DNA from: Casuarius casuarius | Lineage: Eukaryota; Chordata; Aves; Casuariiformes; Casuariidae | Direction of reading: 5' to 3' | NCBI GenBank assembly: GCA_003342895.1 | Contig: PTFA01000366.1 | Span: 310,001-374,000 of the forward strand | DNA length: 64,000 nucleotides | Notes under the pieces: generated by a model | Seen by the model: the letters and a program-made list of their open reading frames with translations, nothing else | The model's database searches: none | Told to the model about the DNA's origin: nothing | Translations under genes and position numbers: made by a program | Shown: piece after piece, positions 57,294 through 64,000 of the stretch | How positions within the stretch are numbered: position 1 is the stretch's first letter | Layout of the letters: every line of letters begins with the position of its first letter

Positions 57294-57700
57294 TTGACAG
57301 CCTCACGTATTCCCGTAATTCCTGTTGTTGGTGCACTGGAGGCCCAGAGAGGCTGGCGTGTCAGTCTGCCCTGCTGCGGGCACGACAGCTGGGCTCACAA
57401 CCCAGAGGGTCTGCAAGAGGAAAGAGGGCAGGTGCAGGGTAAAGCCAGCGCAAGATCTGCCTCCCTCTTTCCCGAGAGGAATTTCAGCTGAGAAGAGGCC
57501 ACGTAACAGGAGTTCCTCTCTTCAGCTTATTGTTCCTAAGACAACACAGAGGAGAGCCTTCCCTTTCTGGCTCCCAAACAGACCCGGACGCACCCTTCTC
57601 CCAGACTGCAGCCCCTGTGCCAGCCTTTGTTAACGACTCCTCCCTCGTCACAGCAGCTCCTTGCAACTCCCTCTGTAGCAGCAGCATCCTTGGCGCTCTG
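57294..57700. other. GC/CpG-richer intergenic stretch
   Basis: About 13 CpG in 400 bases in otherwise AT-leaning DNA, with overlapping short open frames on both strands. I see no recognisable exon. It could be a regulatory element or first exon of an unseen transcript. Confidence 0.25.
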
Positions 57701-60700
57701 CTGTGTTAATTCAAGCCTGGTTATTGCTTAAAAAGTTGGAGGGCAGTCATGCAACCACCTTGGTGCAGAAAATGATGGAAACTAGTTTACCCCCAAACTT
57801 TTCTTCATCAGCCCTCTCCAGAGCGTTTTCTAATCACCTGAACTGAAATGCAGAAAATGTGATTTCCTAATTGTATTTTGGGTTTTTCCTAGCTTCTTAA
57901 GCCAAGCTATTAAAACTACCCTTGCTGCTTTATTTTCTGCTCTTTCCTTTTGCAGAGATAGACAGGTCTCTTTATTGCAGAGGAGTTAATGACAAAGCAG
58001 GATACATTTAATGGGTTAGTCAGAGTTCGGATGCATTTTCCAGGGACAGATCAGGTGTTTTTGCCATCTGGAGGAGTGTGTGTCTGCTCACACCTCAGTG
58101 CCTGGCAGTCTCAGCGTCTTGCCCTTCTTTGTTCAGGCCTCTACATTGCTATTTGCTAAAAGCATCTCCTGCTATTCTATCTCCCCATGAACATGCAGCT
58201 GATTTTCTCCTCCTTCATGGAAAAAAAGTCCAATATAAGAATAACAGAGGTAGTGAGATAGATTTTGCCCTCCTTGACCAGTGTAAGTTGTATTTTCCTT
58301 GAGGAATAGCTCCTTTGAAATCCATGAATTGTGTCATGAGCTCCAAGTGAGCAAAGACAGCAGTTGCTAGCCCCCATGCAAGTAGTTCTAGACAAATAAA
58401 AAAGGTTTAGAGATTAAATATAGGTCATAGCTTTTACTGAGGTTTATAAACAAATGCTCTACAAAAGGTTATTAATAGATGTTCAAAAGATTGTTTTAGT
58501 GACTGGCAACCTATTTTTTCAGTGCTCTTCCTGTATGGATATAAAGTATACTACAAAATGGACCTAGTAAAGACATACATATCTGCCCCGAGAATTGCGC
58601 AGGATAAGATGATTAGCCTCTTCTGTAATCTGCAGGCCAGTTCAGGAAACTGACGAGTGACTGTGCTGAGGCTATGCTGATTCACAGAAGCTGGAGCGGT
58701 AGCCCTATAATAGATCTTCATTACAGGTAATGCAGGCTATTCCTAAAACAGCTAATGATTTCCTAGAGTTTTAATTTCAAGGCATGTGACTTGGTATGGG
58801 GTCATTCTGTTTTTTTCCCTCTTTTGTGTCATTTTGCAACATTTTTTCCTGTTTGCATCTGGTTGTACAACTGCAAAGTTAGGAAGTTCCCATACCAGTT
58901 CTTTGCTCAGCAGATTTATTTTTGACTTAAGGGCCTTTGTGACCAGCCAAAAAACTCCTCCTAGAACAATTTCTTGGAAAACAGTTGCCAGCACAGAGAG
59001 TTTTGATTCATTAACCTACTGCTGATTTGAGGTGGCCTATGAAGAGTCTTGAATGAATTGCATGCAGTGAATCCCAAACTATCTGTGTTGCCAGAAAAGT
59101 CCCTTTGCACTCTCGTCCTTCTTTTCCCTGGGACTGCAGGGATGTCTCCTTACCCGTGGCAGGGTCAAGCCTGGATTCCTCATCCACATGACACTTAAAC
59201 TGCTCATTCAGTACCACTAAAACCGGTACAACTGGCTGCCACAGCAGAGACTAGAGGACCAGTCTGAATGAATCTGATAAATGGGAAGCTATTTATATTT
59301 CTACTTGAGTAGATTTTTTTCTTCTTCTTTGCTAATGACATACAGCTACAGCAGAGGAAAGCATAACAAATAGATAAAAGGAAAATTTTGCAGTGCACCA
59401 ACAAAATGAGCAGAACACTGGGGAAAAAAAAAAGGAAAAAAAAAGCCAGGAAATACACATCTATCATGTGTCTTCTAACACTCACGTTAACTGCTCCCCG
59501 TAGTCCTGACTTTGTTTTTTCCAGCAAGATCATTTCAAGTTGTGGAATCCAGAGAGCATCAGAAAACATCTTGTCTGATTCATATATTCACTGATCCAAT
59601 AGACAGTTTTATAACTGAATCAGTGTCCTTGGAGGAGTAACTGTATATTTGTCCAAAAGCATTTTAAAGGGCTTAGCAACAGATTGAGACAGAACTTCTT
59701 ACGTGACACTCCACACCACCATCAAGTATGTAGCTCATGAGTTTAACATACCATTTCTCTGACAGCAGTCTGTCTTCCTCTGCTTTAATACAAAGGGATA
59801 GGCAGACCAGGGCCTCCCAGATATTTCTTTCTGTAGGGTGGGTTAATTTAAAAAAGTCTAATTTTGTTATGGACATTACACATGTGCAAAACTCTGAACT
59901 TCTATTTCCTCCCATCAGAGCAAACCTTCCAATATGGAATTGCCCAAATGGAATTTGCTGTAAAATTCCTAGCAGTGCCCAGGGGTGCTCAGAAAAGTTA
60001 GGAATTTATGTTTCTAGATGCTGTACAAATAAGCAAAAGGCTGTCTTTCCCCATGCTAATGACAGCATGCAACAGGTAGGGCAAGGACAGAGAGGAGAGA
60101 GTTGAGATAGCAACATAAGCATGTTGTCAGATAGACCAGCTGCAGGTAACTCGAAAGCTGCCATCAGAAGGTGATATTGTACAGGCATATTCTGTCTCTT
60201 CCCCTTATTGAGGGACTGGAACTCAAGGAGATGCTCAGAAATTATGCTTGGGACATCCAGAGCTATGACCAAAGGTTTCTTTCATGTGCTTAAGACGTAA
60301 ACTCAGAATGGAGAGAGGTGTATCTTAAGAGGAAGTTATGAAGGATATGAATATTGGCTATTGTTTCATCTTAAGGTCCTGTTCCCTTGCACATGGGGTG
60401 GCTCAGACATGGAAGAAATGACCTAGCAGCATGAAACCCTAAGGGGCATTAGTCAAAGCAGGTAATGCAACAGGGAGCAGAATAGACTGGCAGAGCATTG
60501 GCAAGCCAGGAAGTACGTAACAGATAAGGAGCATGGTCAAAAAGAGAAGAGAAGGTGGGGTGTGGAGAGGAAGAGCCAGGTTATGGGGCAGTCAGAACTG
60601 AAGCAATCTGCATCCCCAGCTGGTAGAAAATGAGGAATTCTCTTCAGCCGCTTGACCATTCTTACAAAGGACACTTTGCATCTGCAATGGTCAAGCTACC

Positions 60701-63700
60701 TTCTAGCTGCCTTGATTTTTTTCCAGACAGGCAAATTTCCCAGATCACCTCTAGACATTTATGGGAGAAAGTGTCAATTAATAATGCCCTCTTCTCACAA
60801 GAATCCCTCCTACAAGAATTTCCAATAATCCTTTGGCCACTACTTAGCTGAAATATGAATTTTCCAGCTGTGGAAAGAGACTCATTAAGCTGAGCAGCCC
60901 CCATTTCTGGGACAGCTTTTTACAACACATTTCACACGCCTATGGTGCTTCACACAGTTTCCTCAAGCAGCAAATGTGTTGATTCACATTAAAATAATTT
61001 AGAAGATAGATAGGCTAGATGATTAATCTGCCTTTTCTGGGCACAGAGCTAAGATATGCAATGTTAACGGATTTCCACATTCCCATTTCACTATGGAGAC
61101 AACTGCTGTGGATGAAAAGATCTTCCTGTACCCACACACAAGGTCTGATCTACTCCTCCTAAGGTCAGCAGTCATTATCACCCTGGAGATCTGGGACCCA
61201 GACCCGCAGTCTGCAAACTTCTTCAGCTCCCTTTGGGATGCAAGGCCTCCTCAGTGTAAGAGGGTGACATTTGCACCTTGCTGCAATCACATTTCTTTCT
61301 CCTCTCAGGTGCATCTAGGCAGATGCATGCCTGCCTTCCCTTCTCTTTAGTCTGTCAGTACCTCAGTTTTCAGACGGGATGATAAACACTTCCTGAACGC
61401 TGGTATTATGGTTGTGTCAGCAGCAGAGTTAAAAGCTATTTCCAGTCCCATATTAACTAATGAATGATGCTTTCATCAGAACGATGCTTTTCATCAAAAA
61501 TAAGGTCTTTGTACTGTTTTTGCTGTTTTCCTTTACTGTAGCGGAAATTGGCATTGCTTCTCGGGAAACACAGCTGAAATGCTGTTTCCACTTTTTTAAA
61601 TGTCAGTATTTATGTTTATGGCTTCTGATTTGGGTTGGATTTTTGGCCTTGCAGCCCTAAATCATCTTGCACAGCCCAGACCAATGTGACCACAGCCTCC
61701 TCCAACAGCTCTGCTGAAGATCTCACCTCTGCCCGAAGCAGCAGAGTTGGGGCGAGGGGGGACCCCAGCCCGCTGCTCCCAGTGCCCCTCCTTCGGTGGC
61801 CACATCCCTTGATTGATCTCCACGTGCGAATGGATACCTGAATGACACTGGCAGCTCAGCTCACATGGGACACAGCCAGCCATCAAATGGCACCAGCTCT
61901 TTACTGTTTCCAACCACAGGGGCAGCAGGAGACCTGTGGATGGCAGCTCACCTGTCTGCTAGATATGCAGTCTCCTGCTCACCCATAACCATGGTCTGAC
62001 TCTCCCACCTCTCCAACTGCAGCTGTTTTTAACCAGCTCCTACCCCAAAATAGACCTATTTCCAGACAAATCTTGGCAAATGACGTTTTGAAAGGCATTG
62101 CTCTGTCATAAAAAATTACAAAACACTGTGAATGAGACCAGTATCAAAATAAAAATAATTAATTCAAAAACAAATAAAACAGGTGGCATGATCAGTATTG
62201 GCTACTTCTGTTTTTCCATTTGTCTGCTTTTCTTCTCATTTAACTTTGCAAAATAATGTGCCACTTGGGTGGCTTTCTCTAGGCAATGATCATATAACAC
62301 ACCTCAGACTGGCTAGATGTAGGGATTTAATTACATGCTAACACATGACAACACTTTAAGGTGTATTAACCTGTCAGCTGGGGTTACTGACATAATGTTT
62401 GTTTCAACATATTGTGTTGCTATGCCTTTGGAAAACTGTCATGCCTAATTTGGACATGAGCATACCAGGAACTAAGTGGAGGTCTCCCAACTCAAATGGC
62501 CTGTTGCCTGTGTAGATATGCACATCCTCAGTTCATCATGGTGCCTGGAGTAACCATGTCCCCCAACGAGGGCATTCATTTTTTGTTCCATTTCTGCATC
62601 TGCTGAACATGATCTCTATGTCAGGAAGTGAATCACAAAGATCAAAATGCAGAATAGCCTTTACGTGACCTGAAAGAGGCTCTCTATAAATGAGAAATAG
62701 TCCCACTCTTCCTCTGGCCTTTCTGGGCACTGGAGGATGAACGCTTCATCCTTGCTGGAGGTGGGCAGGGGAGTTGCTGAGAACATGAGCCACGAGACAC
62801 CGGTAAAACTCAACGGGCTGTGACAAAACTTTGAACGTTGCTAAATGGTCAGTATTGACAGAGTAACCCACAGAACAGGCTTTCCTAAAAGACTGCTAGG
62901 ATTTAGGAATAATGTTTACAAAGTGGAGTAGTAAGAGAAGGAGGGATGTGCAGGAAGCAGGAGGAATAATGATGTGTTTTGGAAAAACTGCTGAACTAAT
63001 CATCTTTGACACTGATTTTCCTACTTACTCTGAGGCTGCTTGTATCTACTCGCTTTCTGCTGAAAGCGGTCTGCTCTGAGCAGGACTTTGAGGGAGTTCA
63101 GTGCATCTTTGACAAGCTGAGAGGGAATGGACTGGCAACAGTATTTTGCTGCTGTTTGGGTTTATGTTTACAAAAATCTGGCTCTTGTGGTTATCACTGA
63201 GGCCTGTAGAGTCATAGTATATCACCTACTACGGCTAATCTGAGCACGGAGGATGGGAGTTTAAAACTGTTCAGCATTGGCTCTTTCTGAAACTGCTGTG
63301 CATTTTAGCACTAATCTCAGAGGTAGCAGAGGCAGGGCAGCACTGAGTGGTTTTTTTGGGGGAAAAAAAATACTTCAGGAACGATGAGGAAATTATTTCA
63401 AACAATTGTATCTGAAATGCATTTACCTGGGTGCAAACAGTGTCTGCATTGTGTTGAAATATCAACGACAATAGTTCTCAAACCAGTTTGTAGCGACACG
63501 CTCCCTGCGTCAGACACAGACAGAAAGCTTCTCGGTCTATGAGGGCTCAGCTTTCAGCTTCCTTTTCCTCTTCACAGCCCCACACTTCCTTTTTCCAACA
63601 ACTTCTCCCTTCCTGGCGTTAACACCTCTCAGTCCTGTGAACATTGCCATGCCATCCCTGTTCCTAGAGTCACTACTCAGCCTAGTCCAGCCTTCCCTCA

Positions 63701-64000
63701 TCGGTAACCTGTGCTCGTTCACAAAACGATAGGACATGCAGTCAGCCCAAAGAGGAACTCCTGACATGCCAGTGCTAATGTGCGGCGGGTCATTTTTGGA
63801 AAGATACTCAGCAGCCTGGCCTCATTCAGCCACGTTATTTCTCTTCACCCTGTCAGAATTGGCGATTTAGTTTTTCAGAGGTTGCAAATGGTGAATGGTC
63901 ACAGAGCAGCTCGGGCTCCTTCGTGCTCCTACTCCAGCTAGAGATGGGAGAGGCACTTTCTGGAATTCACAAGAGCTGACGATAAACTGAACCCTGTCTT
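57701..64000. other. Intergenic sequence to end of window, nothing recognised
   Basis: I looked on both strands for coding sequence, in particular the neighbour LPAR1 expected on the minus strand, and found none. Only homopolymer runs and chance open frames under about 125 codons are present. Confidence 0.5.

Noticed and set aside
57112..57336. Minus-strand frame beginning with a hydrophobic stretch, like a signal peptide
   Set aside because: Seventy-four codons only; there is no homologous protein I recognise and no splice donor that would continue it convincingly.
59204..59569. Hydrophobic 121-codon minus-strand frame resembling a membrane protein
   Set aside because: The hydrophobic residues come from A-rich runs on the + strand read as Phe and Leu codons; there are no conserved motifs or exon borders.

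Overview
This window is vertebrate nuclear DNA, most likely from a bird. It contains the 3' two-thirds of one multi-exon gene on the + strand, MUSK (muscle-specific receptor tyrosine kinase), followed by about 29 kb in which I find no convincing gene. The case for a bird rests on compact introns (Ig3 to stop in 30 kb), few interspersed repeats (one old CR1 LINE and several worn MIR-type SINEs, no recent insertions), and an intact kringle domain in MUSK, which mammals lack. Human MUSK lies on 9q31, and human chromosome 9 is largely homologous to chicken Z, so a Z-linked scaffold is plausible; that is inference.

Layout. 1-4973: intron; exons for the signal peptide, Ig1 and Ig2 must lie upstream of the window. 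4974-35116: twelve coding exons, each with AG/GT borders (the last ends in the stop), joined in one continuous frame: 2216 nt plus one base from the upstream exon make 738 residues and a stop. Domains in order (numbering from the first residue in the window): Ig3 (1-95), a linker crossing a 7-nt microexon (96-98), frizzled-type cysteine-rich domain with 10 Cys (108-239), an 8-residue linker exon, a kringle with all 6 Cys (256-334), a membrane segment (about 365-389), a juxtamembrane NPxY motif (422-425), and a complete tyrosine kinase domain (about 445-730). One intron is interrupted by 245 N inside a TTCCC repeat.

35117-64000: a short probable 3' UTR, then apparently intergenic sequence with MIR-like fossils, microsatellites, and two stretches that are GC/CpG-richer than their surroundings (about 45.05-45.44 kb and 57.29-57.70 kb). 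In human the next gene is LPAR1, facing MUSK tail to tail; I searched the minus strand for its coding sequence and did not see it, so it probably lies beyond the window.

Function. MuSK is the postsynaptic receptor kinase of the neuromuscular junction. With LRP4 and agrin it drives acetylcholine-receptor clustering, using the NPxY motif to recruit DOK7. Nothing here looks like a new system. The most informative features are the microexon, the phase-symmetric kringle cassette, the CpG-dense patch inside an intron, and the family of ancient repeats.
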